A stretch of 43,061 nt of DNA. Source: Pseudomonas fluorescens (GTDB lineage Bacteria > Pseudomonadota > Gammaproteobacteria > Pseudomonadales > Pseudomonadaceae). A model generated the notes under the pieces. That model was not told the DNA's origin. It made no database searches and worked only from the letters and a program-made list of their open reading frames with translations. Location: positions 1-43,061 of the forward strand of contig NZ_CABVHQ010000052.1 of the NCBI RefSeq assembly GCF_902497895.1, in the 5' to 3' direction. Of this stretch, positions 33,304 to 41,258 are shown in pieces. The position numbers and the translations under genes are program-made. Position 1 is the first letter of the stretch, and each line of letters starts with the position of its first letter.

Positions 33304-34983
33304 GTGACTGAGAATAAACCGACGAAATACCGTGACGTTGAAATCCGCGCTGCTCGCGGCAACAAGCTGACCGCCAAGAGCTGGCTGACTGAAGCGCCGT
33401 TGCGGATGTTGATGAACAACCTCGACCCGGAAGTTGCCGAGAACCCTAAAGAGCTGGTGGTTTACGGTGGTATCGGGCGTGCCGCGCGTAACTGGGAATG
33501 CTACGACAAGATTGTCGAAAGCCTGACCAACCTGAATGACGACGAGACCCTGCTGGTGCAATCCGGCAAGCCGGTCGGCGTGTTCAAGACCCACAGCAAC
33601 GCACCGCGCGTGCTGATCGCCAACTCCAACCTGGTGCCACACTGGGCGAGCTGGGAGCACTTCAACGAACTGGATGCCAAGGGCCTGGCCATGTACGGCC
33701 AGATGACCGCCGGCAGCTGGATCTATATCGGCAGCCAGGGCATCGTCCAAGGCACCTACGAAACCTTCGTCGAAGCCGGTCGTCAGCACTATAACGATGA
33801 CCTGAAAGGTCGTTGGGTCCTGACCGCAGGCCTCGGCGGCATGGGCGGCGCTCAGCCATTGGCCGCAACTCTGGCCGGCGCTTGCTCGCTGAACATCGAA
33901 TGCCAACAGGTCAGTATCGATTTCCGCTTGAACAGCCGTTATGTCGATGAGCAAGCCACCGACCTCGACGACGCTCTGGCGCGTATCGCCAAATACACCA
34001 AGGAAGGCAAAGCGATTTCTATCGCCTTGCTAGGCAACGCGGCTGAAATTTTGCCGGAACTGGTCAAGCGCGGCGTGCGCCCGGACATGGTCACCGACCA
34101 GACCAGCGCCCACGACCCACTCAACGGTTACCTGCCGGCTGGCTGGACCTGGGAGCAATACCGCGCCCGCGCCAAGACCGAACCAGCCGCCGTGGTGAAA
34201 GCCGCCAAGCAATCGATGGCCGTGCACGTCAAGGCCATGCTCGACTTCCAGAAAATGGGCATTCCAACCTTCGACTACGGCAACAACATCCGTCAGATGG
34301 CGCAAGAAGAAGGCGTGGAAAACGCATTCGACTTCCCGGGTTTCGTACCGGCTTACATCCGTCCGCTGTTCTGCCGCGGCATCGGTCCATTCCGCTGGGC
34401 TGCACTGTCGGGCGATCCGCAAGACATCTACAAGACTGACGCAAAAGTAAAAGAACTGATCCCGGACGACGCGCACCTGCACAACTGGCTGGACATGGCG
34501 CGCGAGCGCATCAGCTTCCAGGGTCTGCCGGCACGTATCTGCTGGGTTGGCCTGGGTCTGCGCGCCAAGCTCGGTCTGGCGTTCAACGAAATGGTCCGTA
34601 GCGGTGAGTTGTCGGCGCCGATCGTGATCGGTCGCGACCACCTGGACTCCGGTTCCGTGGCCAGCCCGAACCGCGAAACCGAGTCCATGCAGGACGGTTC
34701 CGATGCCGTGTCCGACTGGCCACTGCTCAACGCTCTGCTTAACACCGCCAGTGGCGCGACCTGGGTTTCCCTGCACCACGGCGGCGGCGTCGGCATGGGC
34801 TTCTCCCAGCACTCGGGCATGGTGATTGTCTGCGACGGTACTGACGAAGCGGCCGAGCGTATTGCTCGTGTACTGCACAACGACCCGGCCACCGGTGTCA
34901 TGCGTCATGCCGATGCCGGTTACCAGATTGCGATCGACTGCGCCAAGGAGCAGGGTTTGAACCTGCCGATGATTACTGGCTGA
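33304..34983 (+). CDS. hutU: Urocanate hydratase
   Basis: 559 residues from GTG 33304, preceded by GAGGAG. It converts urocanate to 4-imidazolone-5-propionate using tightly bound NAD. Conserved blocks: LVVYGGIGRAARNWE, GRWVLTAGLGGMGGAQPLA (NAD-binding), MVTDQTSAHDPLNGYLPAGW, the active-site Cys region PLFCRGIGPFRWAALSGDPQDI and SLHHGGGVGMGFSQHSGMVIVCDG. Codon choice is biased as in strongly expressed genes. First gene after the sigma54 promoter and HutC operator. Confidence 0.98.
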   Translation: MTENKPTKYRDVEIRAARGNKLTAKSWLTEAPLRMLMNNLDPEVAENPKELVVYGGIGRAARNWECYDKIVESLTNLNDDETLLVQSGKPVGVFKTHSNAPRVLIANSNLVPHWASWEHFNELDAKGLAMYGQMTAGSWIYIGSQGIVQGTYETFVEAGRQHYNDDLKGRWVLTAGLGGMGGAQPLAATLAGACSLNIECQQVSIDFRLNSRYVDEQATDLDDALARIAKYTKEGKAISIALLGNAAEILPELVKRGVRPDMVTDQTSAHDPLNGYLPAGWTWEQYRARAKTEPAAVVKAAKQSMAVHVKAMLDFQKMGIPTFDYGNNIRQMAQEEGVENAFDFPGFVPAYIRPLFCRGIGPFRWAALSGDPQDIYKTDAKVKELIPDDAHLHNWLDMARERISFQGLPARICWVGLGLRAKLGLAFNEMVRSGELSAPIVIGRDHLDSGSVASPNRETESMQDGSDAVSDWPLLNALLNTASGATWVSLHHGGGVGMGFSQHSGMVIVCDGTDEAAERIARVLHNDPATGVMRHADAGYQIAIDCAKEQGLNLPMITG

Positions 34984-35023
34984 GAAATCGGCCGCCCTTG
35001 ACGGACGGCCCAACGCAAAACCT

Positions 35024-35106
35024 GTAGGAGCTGCCGCAGGCTGCGATCTTTTGATTTTCGGCGTCCTTGATGACGCTAAAAGATCGCAGCCTGCGGCAGC
35101 TCCTAC
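35024..35106. repeat. REP pair in reversed (tail-to-tail) orientation
   Basis: GTAGGAGCTGCC... at 35024-35048 comes first and GATCGCAGCC... at 35082-35106 second: the outward order is opposite to the other GTAGGAGC-type pairs in this window. It lies between hutU and the permease gene. Confidence 0.88.
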
Positions 35107-35149
35107 GGGAATAAACCAACACCGAAGAACAATCCACAGAGGTTGAATC

Positions 35150-36622
35150 ATGGCTGTTAATGGCGATCGTGCAAGCAGCAAGCCGTTGATCGAAAAGCGT
35201 TCGATCGACTACATCCCGGAAGCGGAAAGACACGGTCGTCTGTTCAGCCAGTTCACCCTGTGGCTGGGTGCCAACCTGCAAATCACCGCGATTGTCACCG
35301 GTGCCTTGGCGGTGGTACTCGGCGGGGATGTGTTCTGGTCGTTGATCGGTTTGCTGATCGGCCAACTGATCGGCGGTGGCGTGATGGCGTTGCATGCGGC
35401 GCAAGGGCCCAAGCTTGGCCTGCCGCAGATGATCTCCAGCCGGGTACAGTTCGGTGTTTATGGCGCGGCCATCCCGATCGTGCTGGTCTGTTTGATGTAC
35501 CTCGGCTTCACCGCAACGGGAACCGTGCTTTCCGGCCAGGCGCTGGGCCAGTTGTTTGGCGTCAGCGACAGCGTCGGTATCCTCATCTTCGCCAGTGTCA
35601 TCGTGCTGGTCACGGTGCTCGGTTATCGGGTGATCCATTTCATTGGCCGTGTCGCCAGCGTCATTGGTGTGATTGCCTTTGTCTACCTGTTCAGTCGCCT
35701 GATGAGCCAGACTGACATTGGCGCACTCCTGCAAATCCGCCACTTCAGCTGGAGCAGCTTCCTGCTCTCGGTGTCGCTCGCGGCATCCTGGCAGATCGCC
35801 TTTGGTCCCTACGTGGCTGACTATTCGCGCTATCTGCCGAGCAAGATTTCCTCGGTGAAAACCTTTTTCGCCGCTGGCGCGGGTTCGGTCATTGGCGCAC
35901 AGGTGGCGATGATCCTCGGCGTGTTTGCCGCCGCATCGGCCAACGGGCAATTCGCCGGCCACGAAGTGGCCTACATCGTTGGTTTGGGTGGTACCGGTGC
36001 CACCGCTGCGCTGCTGTACTTCAGCATCGCGTTCGGCAAGGTCACCATCTCCACGCTGAATTCCTACGGCAGCTTCATGTGCATTGCGACCATCATCAGC
36101 GGTTTCCGTGGTCACCTGCAGGTCACGCGCTTGCAGCGTCTGGTCTTCGTGCTGGTCATCGTCGGTACTGCGACCCTGATCGCGTTGCTCGGTCAGCATT
36201 CGTTCCTCGGTGCGTTCAAGTCCTTCATCCTGTTCTTGCTGGCGTTCTTTACGCCATGGAGCGCGATCAACCTGGTGGACTACTACTGCATCACCCGCGA
36301 GCGCTATGACGTGCCGGCGTTGGCCGATCCGAACGGTCGCTACGGCCGTTGGAACCCCCTCGGTATCAGCGTCTATGTCTTCGGTGTGCTGGTGCAACTG
36401 CCGTTCATCTCCACCAAGTTCTATACCGGTCCGCTGGTGGAAGCCCTGGGTGGTGTGGATATTTCCTGGATCATCGGTCTGGTGCTCCCCGCAGCCCTGT
36501 ATTACGTGTGCGCGAAAAAATGGCATGGCGCCGTACCCGATCAACTGATTCTGCCGGTCGAGCAGGACAGCGTTGTACAACCTGAAACAAGCGGGGCCGG
36601 TCGCGCTGCGGCGCAGGCCTGA
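35150..36622 (+). CDS. hutTu: NCS1-family permease, probable urocanate transporter
   Basis: 490 residues with about 12 membrane helices. The N-terminal motif IDYIPEAERHGRLFSQFTLWLGANLQ and the mid-protein FGPYVADYSRYLP are typical of the cytosine/purine (NCS1) family. ATG 35150 follows AGAGGT. Location directly after hutU matches the gene named hutTu in P. fluorescens, reported as a urocanate transporter (from memory); substrate cannot be proved from sequence. Downstream ABC genes start 70 bases later. Confidence 0.85.
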   Translation: MAVNGDRASSKPLIEKRSIDYIPEAERHGRLFSQFTLWLGANLQITAIVTGALAVVLGGDVFWSLIGLLIGQLIGGGVMALHAAQGPKLGLPQMISSRVQFGVYGAAIPIVLVCLMYLGFTATGTVLSGQALGQLFGVSDSVGILIFASVIVLVTVLGYRVIHFIGRVASVIGVIAFVYLFSRLMSQTDIGALLQIRHFSWSSFLLSVSLAASWQIAFGPYVADYSRYLPSKISSVKTFFAAGAGSVIGAQVAMILGVFAAASANGQFAGHEVAYIVGLGGTGATAALLYFSIAFGKVTISTLNSYGSFMCIATIISGFRGHLQVTRLQRLVFVLVIVGTATLIALLGQHSFLGAFKSFILFLLAFFTPWSAINLVDYYCITRERYDVPALADPNGRYGRWNPLGISVYVFGVLVQLPFISTKFYTGPLVEALGGVDISWIIGLVLPAALYYVCAKKWHGAVPDQLILPVEQDSVVQPETSGAGRAAAQA

Positions 36623-36691
36623 TTGGACGTGGACAGGGCTGGATGCCTTCTTGACTGCCGTAATCCATTTCATGTTTAGGAGCGTCACACA

Positions 36692-37660
36692 ATGAAAATG
36701 CATAAGACCCTGCTGACCACGTTACTTTCCATGGGCCTGTTGGCCACTGCTGGCGCCACTCAGGCCGCCGGCTGGTGCGAATCCGGAAAACCGGTGAAGT
36801 TCGCCGGACTGAACTGGGAAAGCGGCATGCTGCTCACTGACGTGCTGCAGTTGGTGCTGGAGAAGGGTTACGACTGCAAGGTCGACACCTTGCCCGGCAA
36901 TTCCATCACCATGGAAAACGCCCTGAGCAGTAACGATATCCAGGTTTTCGCCGAGGAGTGGGTAGGCCGCAGCGAAGTCTGGAACAAGGCCGAGAAGGCC
37001 GGCAAAGTCGTCGGTGTCGGCGCGCCAGTCGTCGGTGCGATCGAAGGCTGGTATGTGCCACGTTATGTGATTGAAGGTGATGCCAAGCGTAAACTGGAAG
37101 CCAAGGCTCCGGACCTGAAAAGCATCGCTGATCTGGGCAAATATTCTGCGGTGTTCAAGGATCAGGAAGAGCCCGCCAAGGGCCGTTTCTACAACTGCCC
37201 GGCCGGTTGGACCTGTGAACTGGACAACAGCGAAATGCTCAAGAGCTACGGCCTGGAAAGCAGCTACACCAACTTCCGCCCAGGCACCGGCCCGGCGCTG
37301 GATGCGGCCGTTCTTTCCAGCTACAAGCGCGGTGAGCCGATCCTGTTTTATTACTGGTCGCCAACCCCGTTAATGGGCCAGGTGGATCTGGTGAAACTGG
37401 AAGAGAAACCAGGCGTGGACAAGCGCGTGACCATCAAGGTCGGCCTGTCCAAGACGTTCCACGAACAAGCACCGGAACTTGTCGCAGTGCTTGAGAAGGT
37501 CAACCTGCCTATCGACCTGCTCAACCAGAACCTGGGGCGCATGGCCAAGGAACGTATCGAATCGCCGAAGCTGGCGAAGATCTTCCTCAAGGAACATCCT
37601 GAAGTCTGGCATGCGTGGGTGAGCGACGACGCAGCCAGGAAAATCGACGCGGCTTTGTAG
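36692..37660 (+). CDS. hutX: ABC transporter substrate-binding protein, glycine betaine/histidine type
   Basis: 322 residues. Signal peptide about 1-24 (LLATAGATQAA). The OpuAC-type fold is recognised from VKFAGLNWESGMLLTDVLQLVLEKGYDC, EEWVGRSEVWNKAEKAGKVVGVG and GEPILFYYWSPTPLM. AGGAG lies upstream of the ATG. With the permease and ATPase that follow it resembles HutXWV of Sinorhizobium, a histidine (and proline/betaine) importer; here the hut context favours histidine. Confidence 0.88.
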   Translation: MKMHKTLLTTLLSMGLLATAGATQAAGWCESGKPVKFAGLNWESGMLLTDVLQLVLEKGYDCKVDTLPGNSITMENALSSNDIQVFAEEWVGRSEVWNKAEKAGKVVGVGAPVVGAIEGWYVPRYVIEGDAKRKLEAKAPDLKSIADLGKYSAVFKDQEEPAKGRFYNCPAGWTCELDNSEMLKSYGLESSYTNFRPGTGPALDAAVLSSYKRGEPILFYYWSPTPLMGQVDLVKLEEKPGVDKRVTIKVGLSKTFHEQAPELVAVLEKVNLPIDLLNQNLGRMAKERIESPKLAKIFLKEHPEVWHAWVSDDAARKIDAAL

Positions 37661-37671
37661 GTTGAGATTTT

Positions 37672-37695
37672 CCGGTTGGCCCTGAGGTCAGCCGG
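37672..37695 (+). other. Intercistronic hairpin after hutX
   Basis: CCGGTTG and CAGCCGG pair over 7 bases (one wobble) with a 10-base loop, without a T-tract. Such hairpins often stabilise the binding-protein end of ABC messages. Confidence 0.4.
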
Positions 37696-37731
37696 GAGCT
37701 TCACCTCAACCACTTGATCGAGAGCACCCTT

Positions 37732-38583
37732 ATGTTTCCCGAAAATTTCACATTCTCTATCGCCGACTGGGTCAACAGTTGGGTCGATTCGCTGGTCACC
37801 AACTACGGTGATGTGTTCCGGCAGATCTCTGACACCCTGCTGTGGGCCATCGTCAACCTCGAAGGCTTGCTGCGCGCGGCGCCCTGGTGGTTGATGCTGG
37901 CGATTGTCGCCGGCATCGCCTGGCACGCCACCCGTAAAGTGCTGACCACCACAGTGATCGTCGGTTTGTTGTTCCTGGTGGGCGCGGTTGGGCTCTGGGA
38001 CAAGCTTATGCAGACGTTGGCGCTGATGATGGTGGCGACGGTGATCTCGGTATTGATCGGCATTCCGTTGGGCATTCTTTCGGCGCGCAGCAATCGCCTG
38101 CGTTCGTTCCTGATGCCGCTGCTGGACATCATGCAGACCATGCCGAGCTTCGTGTACCTGATTCCGGTGCTGATGCTGTTTGGCCTGGGCAAGGTTCCGG
38201 CGATTTTCGCCACGGTGATCTACGCCGCGCCGCCGCTGATTCGTTTGACGGATCTGGGTATTCGTCAGGTTGACAACGAAGTCATGGAAGCGATCAACGC
38301 GTTCGGCGCCAACCGCATGCAGCAACTGTTTGGCGTGCAACTGCCGCTGGCCCTGCCGAGCATCATGGCCGGGATCAACCAGACCACCATGATGGCCCTG
38401 TCGATGGTGGTGATTGCCTCGATGATCGGTGCCCGTGGCCTGGGCGAAGATGTCCTGGTCGGTATCCAGACCCTCAACGTCGGTCGCGGCCTGGAAGCCG
38501 GTCTGGCGATCGTGATTCTCGCAGTGGTCATCGACCGCATTACTCAGGCCTACGGTCGGCCACGGCATGAGGTGAACAAATGA
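37732..38583 (+). CDS. hutW: ABC transporter permease, glycine betaine/histidine type
   Basis: 283 residues, about six membrane helices. The EAA loop region is present (EAINAFGANRMQQLFGVQLPLALPSIMAGINQTTMMALSMVVIASMIGARGLGEDVL). The family match is ProW/OpuAB. ATG 37732 is chosen over TTG 37714 because it matches the family start (MFPENFTFSIADWVN). Overlaps the ATPase gene by 4 bases (ATGA). Confidence 0.92.
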   Translation: MFPENFTFSIADWVNSWVDSLVTNYGDVFRQISDTLLWAIVNLEGLLRAAPWWLMLAIVAGIAWHATRKVLTTTVIVGLLFLVGAVGLWDKLMQTLALMMVATVISVLIGIPLGILSARSNRLRSFLMPLLDIMQTMPSFVYLIPVLMLFGLGKVPAIFATVIYAAPPLIRLTDLGIRQVDNEVMEAINAFGANRMQQLFGVQLPLALPSIMAGINQTTMMALSMVVIASMIGARGLGEDVLVGIQTLNVGRGLEAGLAIVILAVVIDRITQAYGRPRHEVNK

Positions 38584-39410
38584 GTAACGCAGCCATCAGC
38601 AAGATCGAAGTCAAAAACGTCTTCAAGATTTTCGGCGCCCGATCCAAGGATGCCCTGGAGATGATTCGCCAGAACAAGAGCAAGGATCAGGTACTGGCCG
38701 AAACCGGCTGCGTGGTCGGCGTGAATGACCTGTCGCTGTCCATCGGCACTGGCGAGATCTTCGTGATCATGGGCCTGTCCGGTTCTGGCAAATCGACCCT
38801 GGTTCGCCACTTCAACCGCCTGATCGACCCGACCAGCGGGGCGATCCTGGTGGACGGCGTGGACATCCTGCAATACGACATGGAAGCCCTGCGCGAATTC
38901 CGTCGGCACAAGATCAGCATGGTGTTCCAGAGCTTCGGCCTGTTGCCCCACAAGACGGTGCTGGACAACGTCGCCTACGGCCTGAAGGTTCGTGGCGAGA
39001 CCAAGGAAGTGTGCGCCGAACGTGCGCTGCACTGGATCAATACCGTGGGCCTCAAAGGCTACGAAAACAAATACCCGCATCAGCTGTCTGGCGGTATGCG
39101 TCAACGGGTCGGCCTGGCCCGTGCGCTGGCGGCGGACACTGACATCATCTTGATGGACGAAGCTTTCAGTGCCCTCGATCCGCTGATCCGCGCCGAGATG
39201 CAAGACCAGTTGCTCGAGCTGCAAAAGACCCTGCACAAGACCATCGTGTTCATCACTCACGACCTCGACGAAGCCGTGCGCATTGGTAACCGCATTGCGA
39301 TTCTCAAGGATGGCCGGTTGATCCAGGTCGGTACGCCGAAAGAGATCCTCCATTCGCCTGCCGACGAGTATGTGGATCGTTTCGTCCAGCGGCGGGCTGC
39401 GGTGGTTTGA
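38580..39410 (+). CDS. hutV: ABC transporter ATP-binding protein, glycine betaine/histidine type
   Basis: 276 residues. Walker A GLSGSGKST, Q loop VFQSFGLLPH, signature LSGGMRQR, Walker B IILMDEAFSALDP, switch His in FITHDLDEA. Unlike ProV it ends soon after the nucleotide-binding domain and lacks the tandem CBS domains that sense ionic strength, which fits a nutrient (histidine) rather than osmotic role. Translation is coupled to the permease. Confidence 0.94.
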   Translation: MSNAAISKIEVKNVFKIFGARSKDALEMIRQNKSKDQVLAETGCVVGVNDLSLSIGTGEIFVIMGLSGSGKSTLVRHFNRLIDPTSGAILVDGVDILQYDMEALREFRRHKISMVFQSFGLLPHKTVLDNVAYGLKVRGETKEVCAERALHWINTVGLKGYENKYPHQLSGGMRQRVGLARALAADTDIILMDEAFSALDPLIRAEMQDQLLELQKTLHKTIVFITHDLDEAVRIGNRIAILKDGRLIQVGTPKEILHSPADEYVDRFVQRRAAVV

Positions 39411-39442
39411 GAATGAGTCCTTCTGGAAGACGCATATCCATT

Positions 39443-39573
39443 GTGGCGAGGGGGCTTGCCCCCGCTGGGCTGCGAAGCAGCCCCAAAACCTGCAGTTGAG
39501 GTGTGTCAGGCAAAACCCGCGGGTATGTTTTGCGACCGCTTCGCGGTCGAACGGGGGCAAGCCCCCTCGCCAC
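39443..39573. repeat. REPIN (GTGGCGAG type)
   Basis: GTGGCGAGGGGGCTTGCCCC at the left and its inverse at the right end; between them GCTGCGAAGCAGCCCC and GACCGCTTCGCGGTCG form minor hairpins. It lies within the hut operon, between hutV and the first histidase paralog. Confidence 0.88.
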
Positions 39574-39611
39574 AGGTGTAACTCGTCAACAAAATTTGTG
39601 TGAGGCTTCAG

Positions 39612-41135
39612 ATGTCCCAAGCTGAAAAAATCGTTATCGCCGATGCACCCTTGCGTTGGCAGGATGTGGTCGCAGTCGCCCGGCAGGGTGCTGTGCTTGA
39701 ACTGTCGCCTCAGACCTGGGCGCGGATCGACAATGCCCAGGCCATCGTCCAGCGCATCGTCGTCAGCGGTGAACGCGCTTATGGCGTCAACACCGGCCTG
39801 GGCGCGTTGTGCAATGTCTCGCTGCAAGGCGAACAATTGAGCCAGTTGTCGCGCAATACCTTGCTCAGCCACGCTTGTGGCGTCGGCGCTCCACTGACCG
39901 ACGAACAGACGCGGGCGATCATGTGCGCGGCGATCATCAACTTCAGTCAGGGCAAATCCGGCCTGCATCGGCAGGTGGTCGAGGCGCTGCTGGCCTTGCT
40001 CAACCATGGCATCACCCCGCAAGTGCCGTCCCAGGGTTCGGTCGGTTACCTGACCCACATGGCGCATATCGGCATCAGCCTGCTCGGTGTCGGCCAGGTC
40101 AGTTATCGCGGGCAGATCGTCAGCGCTGAGCAAGCCTTGGCTGAAGAAGGCCTGAAGCCGGTGCAACTCGGCGCGAAAGACGGTCTGTGCCTGGTCAATG
40201 GCACGCCGTGCATGAGCGGCCTGAGCTGCCTGGCCCTGGCCGACGCTAGCCGCTTGATTCAGTGGGCCGACGTGATCAGCGCCATGAGTTTCGAAGCCCT
40301 GCGTGGTCAGATCGACGCCTTCGACGCGCAAATCATCGCCCTCAAACCCCATCCGGGCATGCAGCAAGTGGGTATCAACCTGCGCGGCCTGCTCGATGGC
40401 AGCGAAGTGATCGCCAGCAGCAAAGGCATCCGTACTCAGGATGCCTTGAGTATTCGTTCGATTCCACAAGTGCACGGTGCGGCCCGAGATCAGCTCGAAC
40501 ACGCCACGCGGCAGATCGAAATCGAACTCAACGCGGTGACCGATAACCCGTTGCTGTTGGGTACGCCGGAGAACTTCCGGGTGATGTCCCAGGCTAACCC
40601 TCACGGGCAATCGGTGGCCTTGGCGGCGGATCTGCTGGCCATCGCCATGGCGGAAATCGGTTCGATTGCCGAGCGTCGCCTGGACCGTTTGATCAACCCG
40701 CATGTCAGCGGCTTGCCGGCGTTTCTGGTGAGCAACCCCGGGGTCAACTCCGGGATGATGATCGTCCAGTACGTCGCCGCCTCGCTCTGCGCGCAAAACC
40801 GCCAGTTGGCGCAACCGGCGGTGCTCGATAACTACGTCACCTCGGGCCTGCAGGAAGACCACTTGAGCATGGGCACCAACGCCGCGCTGAAGCTGCATCA
40901 GGCGCTGGAAAACTGCACGCAGATCCTCGCCATTGAATACCTGCTGGCGGCCCAGGCCTTCGAGTTCCTGAAAGCACAGCGCTTCGGTGCCGGCACCGAC
41001 ATCGCCTGGCGACTGCTGCGCGAGCGCGTTGCGGCCTATGACCAGGACCGCTGGCTGGCGCCGGATATCGCCAGCGCCGCGTCGGTACTCAAAGACCCGC
41101 ACTTGCTGCACAAAGCATTACCGAATTTGCACTGA
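39612..41135 (+). CDS. hutH1: Histidine ammonia-lyase paralog lacking the MIO triad
   Basis: 507 residues, clearly of the HAL/PAL fold, with GAGG 6 bases before ATG 39612. Kept residues: Tyr in RAYGVNTGLG (Y57), His in LLSHACGVG (H87), Asn in LVNGTPC, Arg in QDALSIR (R282), Glu in QEDHLSMG. But where the working enzyme has GSVG-ASG-DLAPLAHM this has GSVG-YLTHMAH: the three residues forming the MIO cofactor are exactly missing and the following Asp is Tyr (Y146). The catalytic Tyr of QDPYSLR is Leu (L279), and GNFHAEP reads ANPHGQS. Standard lyase chemistry should be impossible. The reading frame is intact, so it is not a decayed pseudogene. It may be regulatory, bind urocanate/histidine, or act otherwise. 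Confidence 0.88.
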   Translation: MSQAEKIVIADAPLRWQDVVAVARQGAVLELSPQTWARIDNAQAIVQRIVVSGERAYGVNTGLGALCNVSLQGEQLSQLSRNTLLSHACGVGAPLTDEQTRAIMCAAIINFSQGKSGLHRQVVEALLALLNHGITPQVPSQGSVGYLTHMAHIGISLLGVGQVSYRGQIVSAEQALAEEGLKPVQLGAKDGLCLVNGTPCMSGLSCLALADASRLIQWADVISAMSFEALRGQIDAFDAQIIALKPHPGMQQVGINLRGLLDGSEVIASSKGIRTQDALSIRSIPQVHGAARDQLEHATRQIEIELNAVTDNPLLLGTPENFRVMSQANPHGQSVALAADLLAIAMAEIGSIAERRLDRLINPHVSGLPAFLVSNPGVNSGMMIVQYVAASLCAQNRQLAQPAVLDNYVTSGLQEDHLSMGTNAALKLHQALENCTQILAIEYLLAAQAFEFLKAQRFGAGTDIAWRLLRERVAAYDQDRWLAPDIASAASVLKDPHLLHKALPNLH

Positions 41136-41258
41136 AACCTGTTTCCACAAAAGCCAGCGTGCCAAGGCGCCACCCCCCTCACAAAGCGGGCAGCGACGGA
41201 CAACGGAATCATCCGGAGCGACTGGCTAGTTAATAAAACTCTCAAAAGGAGCATAAAA

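Noticed and set aside
34973..36703. 576-codon minus-strand frame opposite the NCS1 permease
   Set aside because: Antisense to a clear membrane protein; low-complexity His/Asp/Gln composition typical of shadows.
38550..41111. 853-codon open frame on the minus strand opposite hutV and the histidase paralog
   Set aside because: Sequence is His/Gln/Arg-rich without family features and lies antisense to two well-recognised genes; a frame opened by high G+C codon bias.
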